From the NCBI RefSeq assembly GCF_001650715.1, contig NZ_LWQT01000055.1, forward strand, positions 216,791 through 280,790: 64,000 bases of DNA, read 5' to 3'. Origin of the DNA: Paramagnetospirillum marisnigri. Lineage in GTDB: Bacteria; Pseudomonadota; Alphaproteobacteria; Rhodospirillales; Magnetospirillaceae. Made by a program: the position numbers and the translations under genes. Below the pieces are notes generated by a model. That model did not search any database. It worked only from the letters and a program-made list of their open reading frames with translations, and was not told the DNA's origin. Of the stretch, positions 23,967 through 33,642 are shown in pieces; positions within the stretch are counted from its first letter, which is position 1, and every line of letters starts with the position of its first letter.

Positions 23967-26282
23967 ATGGCCGGATCGACCACGCTGCGCGATATCATCG
24001 CCGAAGGTGTCGCCCACCACCGGGCCGGGCGGTTGGCCGAGGCCGACCGTATCTATCGCGCCGCCCTCGACCTCGACCCCAACCATCCCGAAGCCAACCA
24101 TAATCTGGGCATGGTGGTGCTGCAGGTGGGGCGGCCCGACCTCGCCCTGCCCCGCCTGCGGGCCGCGCTGCAGGCCAAGCCCTCGGATGGGCGGTTCTGG
24201 CTGAGTCTGGCCGAGGCCCTGGTCCTGGCCGGACAGCCCGCCGAGGCCGTCGCCCTGATCGACCAGGGCCGCCGCAACGGGCTGGCGGGGGTGGCCGTGG
24301 ACCAGATGGCGGCACGGGCCGACACCGCCCTCGCCGCCGACCAACTGTTCACCCAGGCCCTGGACCACCATACCGGCGGCCGGGCCGCCGAGGCCGAGGC
24401 CGACTACCGTCGCGCCCTGGCCGCCTATCCCGATCACGCCGCCTCCCTGGCCAATCTCGGCGCCTTGCTCAAGGATCTGGGCCGCGCCCGGGAAGCGGAA
24501 GCGCCCTGCCGCCGCGCCGTGGCGCTTCGCCCCGGTCTGGCCGAGGGTCACAACAATCTGGGCGCCGTCCTGCTGGATCTCGGGCGGCCGGACGAGGCCG
24601 AGGCCTGCTTCCGCCAGGCTTTGGCCCTCAATCCCGATTATCCCCGCGCCCAGCGCAATCTCGGCAATGCCCTCAAGCGCCAGGGCCGTCGCGACGAGGC
24701 CGCGGATGCCTACCGACGGCTGGTCGAGCTGACGCCCGGCCAGTCCGAGCCCCTGGTCCTGCTGGGCATGGCGCTCCGGGAAGCCGGACACCTGACCGAG
24801 GCAGCCGCCAGCCTGGGCCGGGCCGAGGCCCTGCGACCCGATCAGCCCGGTCTGGCTGCCGAACTGGGAATGATCCTGATCGCCGCTGGGCGCCTGGACG
24901 AGGCCGAGGCCGCCTTGAGCCGCGCCCTGGCCCTGGCCCCCGACCAGGCCGACATTTCATGCGCCCTGGCGGGGGTGCTGCTGCCCCTGGGCCGGTTCAA
25001 CGAGGCCGTGGCCCTGCTGGAGGATGTGGTCACCCGCCATCCCCGCCATGTCCGGGCGCATAAGAACCTGCTGCTGGCCCTGGCCTATGGGGATCAGCCC
25101 GATCCGGAAGCCGCCTTCGCCGCCCCCCGGCGCTTCGGAACCATCTTCGCCGCCGCCACGGCGCCCCACACCAATAGCCGCGACCCCGAGCGACGGCTGC
25201 GCATCGGCTATCTGTCCTCGGACTTTCGCGCCCATTCGGTGGCGCGCAATCTGGTGCCGCAGTTCCTCGCCCATGACCACGACAGGTTTGCCATCCATGG
25301 CTATGCCGATGTGGAGCGGCCGGACGAGGCCACCGCCAGCTTCCGCGCGCTTTGCGATGGCTGGCGCTCCATCACCGGCCTGGATGACGACGAGGCCGCC
25401 TGGCTGATCCGCGACGACGGCATCGACATCCTGGTCAGCCTGGCCGGTCGTTTCGACAAGAACCGTCCCGCCATCTGCGCCCAACGCCCCGCCCCCCTCC
25501 AGATCAGCTTCCACGACATCGCCACCAGCGGTCTGGAGGCCATGGACTATCTGCTGGCCGATCGGGTCCTGGCGCCGCCCAACTCGCCCGAGCGCTTCAC
25601 CGAGCGCATCCTGCGCCTGCCCCATTTCTATATGGCGGAGGCGCCGCAATATCCGCCCGCCATCCATCCGCCCTCGGGACCGGTGGTGTTCGGCTGCTTC
25701 AACAATCCCGCCAAGCTCACTCCTGCGGTGTTGGGGCTTTGGGCGGAGTTGTTGTCCCGCTGCCCGGAGTCTCGGCTTTTCCTAAAATATTTCAATTGGT
25801 TCGAGTCGGGAGCCCTGCGGGCGCGGGTGGTGGACGCCCTGGCTACGCGCGGCGTGGCGGCCGAGCGACTGATGATCCACACCCAGGTGGGCGATACCGG
25901 CCATCATCTCGATCTCTACAACGCCGTCGACATCGCCCTGGATCCCTTCCCCTTCGCGGGGTCCACCACCAGTTTCGAGGCCCTGGTGATGGGGGTGCCG
26001 GTGGTCACCCTGCGTGGCGCCACCATGGCCGGGCGCTGGGGCGCCAGCATGCTGACCAGCCTGGGCCTGCCCGAGCTGATCGCCGAATCTCCCGCCCATT
26101 ACGTGGAAATCGCCCTGGCCCTGGCCGCCGATGGCAACCGCAATCCGGCGCGGCGCCACGGGTTGCGTCACAAGCTGCTGCACTCGCCCCTGTGCGACGG
26201 CGTCGGCCGCACCCGCCAGATCGAGCGATTGTACCGTGCCGTCTGGCGCCGCTGGTGTAAGGACAGGCCGTCAAACGCCTGA
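23967..26282 (+). CDS. TPR protein with C-terminal GT41 (OGT/SPINDLY-like) glycosyltransferase domain
   Basis: A 771-residue protein. Residues about 5-370 are TPR units of 34 residues (repeated pattern A-x-Y-R-x-A-L-x-L-x-P-x-x), including NHNLG, ASLANLGALLKDLGR and GHNNLGAVLLDLGR. Residues about 400-765 match family 41 glycosyltransferases: RIGYLSSDFRAHSV, CFNNPAKLTPAVL, FPFAGSTTSFEALVMGVPVVTL and GRWGASMLTSLGL. Such enzymes add a sugar to proteins from a nucleotide sugar. The target is unknown; flagellin or surface protein modification is a frequent role in bacteria. Convergent with and overlapping the next gene by 12 bp. Confidence 0.9.
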   Translation: MAGSTTLRDIIAEGVAHHRAGRLAEADRIYRAALDLDPNHPEANHNLGMVVLQVGRPDLALPRLRAALQAKPSDGRFWLSLAEALVLAGQPAEAVALIDQGRRNGLAGVAVDQMAARADTALAADQLFTQALDHHTGGRAAEAEADYRRALAAYPDHAASLANLGALLKDLGRAREAEAPCRRAVALRPGLAEGHNNLGAVLLDLGRPDEAEACFRQALALNPDYPRAQRNLGNALKRQGRRDEAADAYRRLVELTPGQSEPLVLLGMALREAGHLTEAAASLGRAEALRPDQPGLAAELGMILIAAGRLDEAEAALSRALALAPDQADISCALAGVLLPLGRFNEAVALLEDVVTRHPRHVRAHKNLLLALAYGDQPDPEAAFAAPRRFGTIFAAATAPHTNSRDPERRLRIGYLSSDFRAHSVARNLVPQFLAHDHDRFAIHGYADVERPDEATASFRALCDGWRSITGLDDDEAAWLIRDDGIDILVSLAGRFDKNRPAICAQRPAPLQISFHDIATSGLEAMDYLLADRVLAPPNSPERFTERILRLPHFYMAEAPQYPPAIHPPSGPVVFGCFNNPAKLTPAVLGLWAELLSRCPESRLFLKYFNWFESGALRARVVDALATRGVAAERLMIHTQVGDTGHHLDLYNAVDIALDPFPFAGSTTSFEALVMGVPVVTLRGATMAGRWGASMLTSLGLPELIAESPAHYVEIALALAADGNRNPARRHGLRHKLLHSPLCDGVGRTRQIERLYRAVWRRWCKDRPSNA

Positions 26283-26927
26283 ATCGGCGGCGTCGGAGCT
26301 TCTGATCAAGGCACGGGCGGCGCGGGTCTTCCAGCCGAAGCGAACCGAGGCCAACCGGATCAGCAAAACCAGGCCGATCCCGCCCAAGGCCGCCCATTGG
26401 GCGGTTACACCCAGCCCCACCACCAGGGCGGCGAACAGGGCGGCCCCGGCAAAGGCGGCGGCGGCGTAGAACTCGCCGGGCCGGAACACCAGCGGCTCCT
26501 CGCGGGTGATCAGGTCGCGGATGACCCCGCCGCCCACCGCGTTGATGACACCGATCAGCAGGGCGGGCACCCAGGACAGCCCGGCCAGCAGCGCCTTTTG
26601 CGTTCCCACCATGGCGTAGAGGCCGAGGCCCAGGGCATCCACCACCAGGAACACCATGGCCAGGCGGTTCAGCCGTTCCCCCAGCAGCAGGCTGACCGCC
26701 ATGGCCGCCAACACCGTCGCCAGATAATGGGGTTCCATCACCGTGGGCATCTGCTGCAGGAACAGGCCGTCGCGCAGCAATCCCCCACCCAATCCGACCA
26801 CCAGGGCCAGGAAGAACACGCCGACGAAGTCGTAGCCCTTGCGCATGGCGGTCAAGCCGCCGGTCACGGCGAAGAAGAAGGTGGCGGCCAGATCGAAGGC
26901 CAGCGGCAGGGTGAAGTGTCCTGTCAT
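26271..26927 (-). CDS. UPF0126/TRIC-type membrane protein
   Basis: A 218-residue inner-membrane protein with seven predicted helices in two repeats, each starting with a glycine-rich motif: FFAVTGGLTAMRKGYDFVG and VINAVGGGVIRDLI. The VGLGGGLLRD motif is typical of this family, whose prokaryotic members are homologues of trimeric intracellular cation channels. An additional role in glycine or anion transport has been proposed for some members. No partner gene is evident. Confidence 0.85.
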   Translation of the reverse strand: MTGHFTLPLAFDLAATFFFAVTGGLTAMRKGYDFVGVFFLALVVGLGGGLLRDGLFLQQMPTVMEPHYLATVLAAMAVSLLLGERLNRLAMVFLVVDALGLGLYAMVGTQKALLAGLSWVPALLIGVINAVGGGVIRDLITREEPLVFRPGEFYAAAAFAGAALFAALVVGLGVTAQWAALGGIGLVLLIRLASVRFGWKTRAARALIRSSDAADSGV

Positions 26928-27039
26928 GATGCGGCTGCCCTTTCCGTTTCCGATGGGATCCCCCGGGCTTGGAAGCGTGGTCCCGTTACGGTATCGTCTG
27001 AATTCCCATTAGTCTTCAACGCTCTGAAGAACAAATTTT

Positions 27040-28425
27040 ATGAATTTAGACATATCCACCCTGTTTCTTGTCCTGGTCGCGATCTCTGCCATGGCCATGG
27101 CATTTGTGTGGTTTCTATACGTCGGTCACCGTTCTATTCCAGGTATAAAGTTGATCGCCCTGTCGAACAGCTTCCTGTTCGTCGGATTTTTGATGATCCT
27201 GCTGCGAGGCAACCTTCATCCCGTCATTTCCTTCGTCGCCGCCAACATCCTGGTCTGCATCGGCTATACACTGATCCTGGCGGGGATCGGCAAGCTGTGC
27301 GGCAAGGAAATCGCCTGGAAATGGTTGGTGCTTTCCTGCGTCGTCTACAGCCTGGAATTCGCTTACTTCTTCCTGGTCGACGACTCGTTCAAGGTGCGGC
27401 TTTTCTTCTACCTTGTCTACTACGCCGCCGTGATGATGGCTTCCATGTGGATTGTCATCCATGCCTACCGGCGGATCCGGCTGTTGTCGCATCTGGTGGC
27501 CGCCCTGTTCTTCGGCCTGCTGTCCTTGTCCTTCCTGGTCATCGCCGTCCTGTCCCAGTCCCAGAGCGGCGTGACCCAGATCATGTCGCCCAGTGCCATC
27601 AACGCCGCCGTGGTGCTGGAACAGACCATCTTCGTGGTGGGGTGGACCTTCGCCTTCACCCTGATCGTCAGCGAACGCCTGAGCGCCGAACGGCTGCGGG
27701 CCGAAGCCACCAGCCGCGAGAAATCTGACGCCCTGGCCAATATGAGCCACGAACTCCGTACCCCCTTGAACGCCATCATCGGCTTCGCCGATGTGATCGA
27801 CAAGGAAGCGCTGGGCGCCAACCATCCGCGCTATCGGGAATATGTCCAGGACATCCTGGCCTCGGGCCGCCATCTGTTGCTGCTGATCGAGGATATCCTG
27901 GATATTTCCAAGATCGAGGCGGGCAAGCTGGAACTGGATGAAACCACCTTCCCGGTTTCATCCACCATCGAGATCGTCCACACCATGGTCATGCTGAAGG
28001 CCGCGACCAAGAAAGTCGACATGGTGCTGGAAATCGACCGTCATTTCGATCGGATGCGGGGTGACGAGCGGCGAGTCAGGCAGATCCTGCTCAACCTCGT
28101 GACCAACGCCATCAAATTCACTCCGGCCGGGGGACGGGTCACCCTGTCCGCCCGCCTGGCACCCGACGGAGGTGGCGTGTTCACCGTCGCCGATACCGGC
28201 ATCGGCATGGACGAGGCGGGGCAGCGCCGCGCCTTGACCAAATACTGTCAGGTCACCGACAGCAGCATTCGCCAGCAGGAGGGTATCGGTCTCGGCTTGC
28301 CCCTGGCAGTGGCGCTGACCCTGGCCCATGGCGGCGACCTGAAAATCGACAGCATCCCGGGAAAAGGCACCACCATCACCGTCACATTCCCGGCGGAACG
28401 GTGCCGACAGGAGATGCCCGCCTGA
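27040..28425 (+). CDS. Membrane sensor histidine kinase (core copy)
   Basis: A 461-residue kinase. The N-terminal 210 residues carry the same seven-helix sensor type as the island kinase, beginning MNLDISTLFLVL. The transmitter has MSHELRTPLNAIIGF with H237, an N box NLVTNAIKF, VADTGIGM and GIGLGLPL. No receiver is fused and no regulator gene is adjacent. The ribosome site is weak (GAAGAAC). It faces the YchJ gene tail to tail. Confidence 0.9.
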   Translation: MNLDISTLFLVLVAISAMAMAFVWFLYVGHRSIPGIKLIALSNSFLFVGFLMILLRGNLHPVISFVAANILVCIGYTLILAGIGKLCGKEIAWKWLVLSCVVYSLEFAYFFLVDDSFKVRLFFYLVYYAAVMMASMWIVIHAYRRIRLLSHLVAALFFGLLSLSFLVIAVLSQSQSGVTQIMSPSAINAAVVLEQTIFVVGWTFAFTLIVSERLSAERLRAEATSREKSDALANMSHELRTPLNAIIGFADVIDKEALGANHPRYREYVQDILASGRHLLLLIEDILDISKIEAGKLELDETTFPVSSTIEIVHTMVMLKAATKKVDMVLEIDRHFDRMRGDERRVRQILLNLVTNAIKFTPAGGRVTLSARLAPDGGGVFTVADTGIGMDEAGQRRALTKYCQVTDSSIRQQEGIGLGLPLAVALTLAHGGDLKIDSIPGKGTTITVTFPAERCRQEMPA

Positions 28426-28448
28426 CCTCCGCTCCACCTGTCAGGGGA

Positions 28449-28940
28449 TCAGGCGCCGCAGCACTTCTTGAACTTCTTGCCCGAACCGCAGGGGCAGGGA
28501 TCGTTGCGCCCGGCTTTCACCGCAACCCGGCGCTGTTCCTGCTTCGGCCCACCGATGCGGCCGTCCACATAGTACCAGCGGCCGTCCTCCTTGCGGAATG
28601 TCGAGATTTCCCGATGGGCCTCGGCCTTGCCGCCCAGCTTGAAACGGGCGGTGAAATCCACCGTGCCCTCGTCCTCGTCGGGACCGCCGCCGGTGGTGGC
28701 ATGGATGTCGAGGCCCAGCCATTTGGAGTCCCGCGCCCATTTCTCGGCATCGGCGCGCACGAAGTCATGGCGCTGGTCCACCGCCAGGGTGTCGTGGAGG
28801 TAATCGATATTCACCACGGTGAAGGCGGAGTAGCGGGACCGCATCAGGGCTTCCGGCGTGGGCGGAATCGCCGCGCCGGTGATGAAGGGTTCGCAGCAAT
28901 CGGCATAGCTCCGGCCGGAGCCGCAGGGACAATCAGTCAT
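28449..28940 (-). CDS. ychJ: YchJ-family (UPF0225) SEC-C protein
   Basis: A 163-residue protein with a SEC-C zinc motif at each end ([13 protein letters not shown] near the start, [13 protein letters not shown] at the C-terminus). Between them is the YchJ NTF2-like domain with [11 protein letters not shown] and TVDFTARFK. The biochemical role is not established. It starts 6 nt after the stop of the 118-aa gene. Confidence 0.9.
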   Translation of the reverse strand: MTDCPCGSGRSYADCCEPFITGAAIPPTPEALMRSRYSAFTVVNIDYLHDTLAVDQRHDFVRADAEKWARDSKWLGLDIHATTGGGPDEDEGTVDFTARFKLGGKAEAHREISTFRKEDGRWYYVDGRIGGPKQEQRRVAVKAGRNDPCPCGSGKKFKKCCGA

Positions 28941-28946
28941 GATGGA

Positions 28947-29303
28947 TCAGAACTCGATGAGATTGGAGAAGGCGAACATGCCGAGCACGGCGGCGAGATA
29001 GAAGGCGCCGCCGACGCCCAGCATGAACAGGATGTTTCCGGCGGTCCTGAGCGGATGCATCTTGCGATCGCGCACGATGCGGTCCAGCCCCCGGCGTTCC
29101 ATGCCGCCGACCACGGTGACGAAATAGCGGTCGCCGAGAAAGGGAAAGGTGATGCGGATATTGATGGGATGCTTGCGCCAGCTCACCGGCTTGGCGGCGT
29201 TCCACAGGGCGGCGCGCTGTTCCGGCGTGAAGCTGTCGATCACCGGCTGCGGTATATTGGCCAGCAGCTCGTCGAGCGGCCCGTTTCCTTCCTGTCCCGA
29301 CAT
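28947..29303 (-). CDS. Hypothetical protein with C-terminal membrane helix, 118 aa
   Basis: A soluble part with VIDSFTPEQRAALWNAAKPVSW is followed by a conserved-looking HPINIRITFPFLGDRYF segment. One or two hydrophobic helices follow (NILFMLGVGGAFYLAAVLGMFAF). The ATG at 29303 is favoured over an upstream frame extension because a purine-rich GAAAGAG precedes it. No function recognised; likely inner-membrane. Confidence 0.6.
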   Translation of the reverse strand: MSGQEGNGPLDELLANIPQPVIDSFTPEQRAALWNAAKPVSWRKHPINIRITFPFLGDRYFVTVVGGMERRGLDRIVRDRKMHPLRTAGNILFMLGVGGAFYLAAVLGMFAFSNLIEF

Positions 29304-29395
29304 GGCTCTTTCATCCCCCGGTCCGTCCCGCCGGTATTGTACAAAGCCGGGGGCCGCCTTCATAGCCCGCAAATGCACGCCATGAAGGCGGGCGA

Positions 29396-30340
29396 CTATA
29401 CCGCGTCCAACTCGTCGGCCTCGGACCTCGGCGCCTGGGCCAGCCGGGCCAGGATGTCGTCGAGCTGTTCCAGCGAGCCGTAGGAAATGGTGATCTCGCC
29501 GCCCTTGCCCAGGGAGCGGATTTCCACCTTGCAGCCCAGGCCGTTGGTCAGGTCGCGTTCCAGCGCCGCGATATCGGCGTCCTTGCCCGGCTTGGCCGGC
29601 CGTCCGCCCAGGCTAGGCTTGGCCTTGCCCTCGTCATTGACCAGCTTTTCGGTCTGGCGGACGTTGAGCGCCCGGCCCACCACGTCGCGGGCCAGACGCA
29701 GCGGATCGGCCGCCGTCAGCAGGGCGCGGGCATGGCCCGCCGTCAGCTCGCCCTTTTCCAGCATGGTCTTGACCGGATCGGGCAGCGCCAGCAGACGGAT
29801 CATGTTGGCCACATGCGAGCGGCTCTTGCCCACCGCCTTGGCCAGTTCCTCCTGAGTATGGGAAAATTCGTCCATCAGACGGCGATAGCCGTCGGCTTCC
29901 TCCAGCGGCGACAGGTCCTGGCGCTGCAGGTTTTCCACCAGGGCCACTTCCAGGGCTTCCCGGTCGGACAGGTCGCGGACGATGACCGGCACTTCGTGCA
30001 GCTTGGCGCCTTGGGCGGCGCGCCAGCGGCGTTCACCGGCGATGATCTCGAAGCGGTCGGTCTGGCCGGGCAGCGGGCGCACCAGCAGCGGCTGCAAGAT
30101 GCCCTTCTCGCGCACCGATTCCACCAGATCGGCAATGCGGTCCTCGTCGAAGCTGCGGCGTGGCTGGAACTTGCCCGGCTGCAGCTTCTCCACCGCCAGG
30201 GTGCGCAGGCCCTTGATGGCCGCCGCGCCTTCCGGACCGGCCGCCGCTGCGCTGCTCACCGCCTGAATGGCCGAAGCCGCGTGATCCCCCAACAGGGCGG
30301 ACAGGCCGCGCCCCAGACCCTTCTTCTTTTCTTCTGCCAA
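29396..30340 (-). CDS. parB: Chromosome partitioning protein ParB
   Basis: A 314-residue CTPase clamp that binds parS and spreads on DNA near the origin. The N-terminus KKKGLGRGLSALLGD is the ParA-interacting motif. The CTP-binding GERRWRA and DLSDREALEVALVENLQRQDL follow, then the HTH (TQEELAKAVGKSRSHVANMIRLL) and the C-terminal dimer domain. TTG start at 30340, two nt after the parA stop, with GAGGG upstream. Perfect parS sites lie at 31691 and 33605. Confidence 0.95.
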   Translation of the reverse strand: MAEEKKKGLGRGLSALLGDHAASAIQAVSSAAAAGPEGAAAIKGLRTLAVEKLQPGKFQPRRSFDEDRIADLVESVREKGILQPLLVRPLPGQTDRFEIIAGERRWRAAQGAKLHEVPVIVRDLSDREALEVALVENLQRQDLSPLEEADGYRRLMDEFSHTQEELAKAVGKSRSHVANMIRLLALPDPVKTMLEKGELTAGHARALLTAADPLRLARDVVGRALNVRQTEKLVNDEGKAKPSLGGRPAKPGKDADIAALERDLTNGLGCKVEIRSLGKGGEITISYGSLEQLDDILARLAQAPRSEADELDAV

Positions 30341-30342
30341 TT

Positions 30343-31140
30343 TTATGCCCTCAACTCGCGTTCGCGCTTCAACACTTCCGAGGCCAGATGGATATAGGCC
30401 TCGGCCCCGCTGCACTTCATGTCGTAGAGCAGCACCGGCTTGCCGTGGCTGGGCGCTTCCGACACCCGCACATTGCGCGGAATCACCGTCTTGTAGACCT
30501 TGTCGCCGAAATAGTCGCGCACATCCGCCGCCACCTGGTCGGACAGGTTGTTGCGCTTGTCGAACATGGTCAGGATGATGCCCTGCAGTTCGAGACCGGG
30601 ATTGAAGGCCTGGCGCACCCGCTCGATGGTCTTGATCAGATGGCTGACGCCTTCCAGGGCGAAGAACTCGCATTGCAGCGGTACCATCACCGCCTGGGCC
30701 GCCACCAGGGCATTCAGCGTCAGCAGGTTCAGCGACGGCGGGCAATCGATCAGCACATAATCATAGGCCGACAGGGTTCCGGCCAGGGCCTCGGCGAGGC
30801 GATGCTCGCGCCGCTCGAAGGTGACCAGCTCGATCTCGGCGCCCGACAGGTCGACGCCCGAGGGGACCAGATGCAGGCGGGGAATGGCGGTTTCGATCAC
30901 CGCGTCGGCCAGGGCGGCTTCACCGATCATCACATGATAGGAATTGACTTCGCGAGCGCCGCGATCGACCCCCAGGCCGGTGCTGGCATTGCCCTGGGGG
31001 TCCAGGTCGATGATCAGCACGCTTTTCTTGGTCGCCGCCATGGCGGTGGCCAGATTGATGGCGGTGGTGGTCTTGCCCACGCCGCCCTTCTGGTTGGCGA
31101 CGGCAATGACGCGGGCACTCTTACGGCTCGGCTCGGCCAC
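30343..31140 (-). CDS. parA: Chromosome partitioning ATPase ParA
   Basis: A 265-residue deviant Walker ATPase that moves ParB-parS complexes over the nucleoid. Walker A is KGGVGKTTT, Walker A' is DLDPQGNAS and Walker B is DYVLIDCPPS. A GTG at 31140 is the likely start since AAGAGG lies 6 nt upstream. An ATG nine codons earlier adds residues unlike the family. It overlaps rsmG by 20 nt and is followed directly by parB. Confidence 0.95.
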   Translation of the reverse strand: MAEPSRKSARVIAVANQKGGVGKTTTAINLATAMAATKKSVLIIDLDPQGNASTGLGVDRGAREVNSYHVMIGEAALADAVIETAIPRLHLVPSGVDLSGAEIELVTFERREHRLAEALAGTLSAYDYVLIDCPPSLNLLTLNALVAAQAVMVPLQCEFFALEGVSHLIKTIERVRQAFNPGLELQGIILTMFDKRNNLSDQVAADVRDYFGDKVYKTVIPRNVRVSEAPSHGKPVLLYDMKCSGAEAYIHLASEVLKRERELRA

Positions 31141-31738
31141 GACGCACCTCTTCAATCTGAAGGACAAGACCGGCCGGATCGGTCACGGAGGAAACCCGGC
31201 GCGGGGTGATATTCCATTCTTTCGCAGTTGCGGTCAATTCGTCTTCCGCTCCCCTGCCCTTCAGGAACAGGCAGCACCCCCCCGGCGCCAGATGGGGTTC
31301 CGCCCAGTCCAACAGCTTGGCCAGCGGCGCCAGGGCACGGGCGGTGACCACATCGGCGCCCAGGCCGGGCACCTGCTCGATGCGCTTGTTATGGAGGGTG
31401 ACCGGGGTGGCGGTGACGCGGGCGACCTCCCGCAGGAAGGCGCATTTGCGGGAATCGCTCTCCACCAGATGCACATCCGGCGCTCCCATCACCGCCAGTA
31501 CCAGGCCGGGAAATCCGGCACCGCTGCCCAGATCGACCACGCGTCGCGCCGAGGCCGGGATCAGCGGCAACAGCTGGGCGGAATCGAGGAAATGCCGTGA
31601 CCACAGGTCAGGCAAGGTATCGGGGCCCACCAGATTGATGCGGGCCTGCCATTTGACCAGCAGATCGGCATAGAGCCGCAGCCGCTCCTGTGTTTCACGT
31701 GAAACACCAGATTTCGTATTGAACTCTTCAGGAGTCAC
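31121..31738 (-). CDS. rsmG: 16S rRNA (guanine527-N7)-methyltransferase RsmG
   Basis: A 205-residue AdoMet methyltransferase. The binding motif [16 protein letters not shown] is at residues about 67-82, and the substrate-side motifs [10 protein letters not shown] and [11 protein letters not shown] are present. The ATGA overlap with mnmG implies translational coupling. Its codons for VSRET contain a perfect parS site (31691-31706). Confidence 0.94.
   Translation of the reverse strand: MTPEEFNTKSGVSRETQERLRLYADLLVKWQARINLVGPDTLPDLWSRHFLDSAQLLPLIPASARRVVDLGSGAGFPGLVLAVMGAPDVHLVESDSRKCAFLREVARVTATPVTLHNKRIEQVPGLGADVVTARALAPLAKLLDWAEPHLAPGGCCLFLKGRGAEDELTATAKEWNITPRRVSSVTDPAGLVLQIEEVRRGRAEP
31691..31706. 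promoter_or_regulatory. parS: parS site 1 (within rsmG)
   Basis: TGTTTCACGTGAAACA, identical to the bacterial parS consensus TGTTNCACGTGAAACA and fully palindromic. It lies 550 bp from parA. Confidence 0.95.
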
Positions 31739-33642
31739 ACAACCTCCCCCAACCGCTTCACATGCCCCAGCAAGGCGGTCACCGCCGCCGGGGTCATGCC
31801 GGGAATGCGGGCCGCCGCCGCCAGGGTTTCGGGCCTTGAGACCTTCAGCTTGAGGCGCACCTCGGTGGACAGCGATCCAATGGCGTCATAGTCCAAGCCG
31901 GAGGGAATCACCAGCCCCTCCTCGCGGCGATAGGCCCGGATATCAGCGTCTTGGCGATCCAGGTATCCGGCATATTTGCCCTCGATCTCCAGTTGCTCGG
32001 CCACCGCCCCCGAGAGGGCGGCAAGCTCGGGCCAGACCTGGGCGAGGCGGTCCAGGCTCATCTCGGGATAGGCCAGCAGATCCATGGCCGAGCGCACCAC
32101 GCCGTCCTGGTTGACCTCCAGCCCCTGACGCCGCAGCACATTGGGCGAGGCCTTGAGTGAGCCCAGCAGCTCCCTGCCCCGGGCGATGGAATCGGCCTTG
32201 GCGGCGAAGGCGGCGGCGCGGGCCGAGCCGACGCAGCCCGCCGCCACGCCCTTGGGGGTCAGGCGCAGATCGGCATTGTCGGAGCGCAGCAGCAGCCGGT
32301 ATTCCGCCCGCGAGGTGAACATGCGATAGGGTTCCGAGGTGCCCAGCCCCACCAGATCATCCACCATCACCCCGGCATAGCCGTCGGCGCGGTCGAGGAT
32401 GACCGGCGCCGATCCGCCGCAGGCCCGGGCGGCATTGAGCCCGGCCAGCAGGCCTTGCGCCGCCGCTTCCTCGTAACCGGTGGTGCCGTTGATCTGCCCC
32501 GCCAGATAGAGCCCGCCCACCGAGCGGGTCTCCAGCGAGCGGTGCAGGGCACGGGGGTCGACGAAATCATATTCGATGGCATAGCCGGGCCGGATCACCC
32601 GGCAGTGTTCCAAGCCGGGAATGGTGGCGATCATGGCCCGCTGCACATCCTCGGGCAGCGAGGTGCTGATGCCGTTGGGATAGACGGTGTCGTCGTCGAG
32701 ACCTTCCGGCTCCAGGAAGATCTGGTGACGCTCGCGCTCGGCGAAGCGCACCACCTTGTCCTCGATGCTGGGGCAATAGCGCGGCCCGGTGCTCTGGATC
32801 TGGCCGGAATACATGGGGGCGCGGCTCAGATTGGCGCGGATGATGGCATGGGTCTCAGGCGTGGTGGCGGTGATGCCGCATTTGACCTGGGGCGTGGTGA
32901 TGGACTCGGTCAGATACGAGAACGGCACCGGCGGATCGTCGCCCGCCTGCATGTCCAAGGCGGCCCAGTCGATGGTACGGCCGTCGAGCCGGGCGGGGGT
33001 GCCGGTCTTGAGCCGACCCAGCGGCAGGCCCAGGCGGTCCAGCGCCAGCGACAGACCCAGCGATGGGGCATCCCCCACCCGCCCAGCGGGCCAGGTGGTC
33101 TCGCCCAGATGGATCAGACCGCGCAGGAAGGTGCCGGTGGTCACCACCACCGCGCCGCAGGCGATGGTGCTTCCGTCGCCCAGCACCACGCCGGTCACCC
33201 GCCCGGCGGCGTCGGTGAGCAGGTCCTCCACCGATCCTTCCAGCAGCGACAGATGGGCGGTGGCGTCCAGGGCGTCGCGCATGGCCCGGCGATAAAGCTT
33301 GCGGTCGGCCTGGGCGCGGGGGCCGCGCACCGCCGGTCCCTTGCTGGCATTGAGAATGCGGAACTGGATACCGGCTTGGTCGATCACCCGACCCATCAGC
33401 CCGTCCAGGGCGTCGATCTCGCGCACCAACTGGCCCTTGGCCAGACCGCCGATGGCCGGGTTGCACGACATCTCGCCCACGGTCTCCAGCCGTTGGGTGA
33501 TTAGCAGAGTGCTGGCGCCCACCCGCGCCGACGCGGCGGCGGCCTCGCAACCGGCATGACCGGCGCCCACCACGACGACATCGACCCGATTCAATCCATC
33601 GCCCTGTTTCACGTGAAACACACCATATGTAGAAGGGGTCAT
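31735..33642 (-). CDS. mnmG: tRNA uridine 5-carboxymethylaminomethyl modification enzyme MnmG (GidA)
   Basis: A 635-residue FAD enzyme that with MnmE modifies wobble U34 of tRNAs. It has the N-terminal [13 protein letters not shown], the [22 protein letters not shown] block and the family signature [13 protein letters not shown]-terminal helical domain binds MnmE and tRNA. The ATG at 33642 overlaps the mnmE stop as ATGA. An in-frame GTG at 33621 would give a 628-residue product closer to the usual length. parS site 2 lies within the first codons. Confidence 0.94.
   Translation of the reverse strand: MTPSTYGVFHVKQGDGLNRVDVVVVGAGHAGCEAAAASARVGASTLLITQRLETVGEMSCNPAIGGLAKGQLVREIDALDGLMGRVIDQAGIQFRILNASKGPAVRGPRAQADRKLYRRAMRDALDATAHLSLLEGSVEDLLTDAAGRVTGVVLGDGSTIACGAVVVTTGTFLRGLIHLGETTWPAGRVGDAPSLGLSLALDRLGLPLGRLKTGTPARLDGRTIDWAALDMQAGDDPPVPFSYLTESITTPQVKCGITATTPETHAIIRANLSRAPMYSGQIQSTGPRYCPSIEDKVVRFAERERHQIFLEPEGLDDDTVYPNGISTSLPEDVQRAMIATIPGLEHCRVIRPGYAIEYDFVDPRALHRSLETRSVGGLYLAGQINGTTGYEEAAAQGLLAGLNAARACGGSAPVILDRADGYAGVMVDDLVGLGTSEPYRMFTSRAEYRLLLRSDNADLRLTPKGVAAGCVGSARAAAFAAKADSIARGRELLGSLKASPNVLRRQGLEVNQDGVVRSAMDLLAYPEMSLDRLAQVWPELAALSGAVAEQLEIEGKYAGYLDRQDADIRAYRREEGLVIPSGLDYDAIGSLSTEVRLKLKVSRPETLAAAARIPGMTPAAVTALLGHVKRLGEVV
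33605..33620. promoter_or_regulatory. parS: parS site 2 (start of mnmG)
   Basis: A second perfect TGTTTCACGTGAAACA, encoding the FHVKQ of the MnmG N-terminus. Confidence 0.95.
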
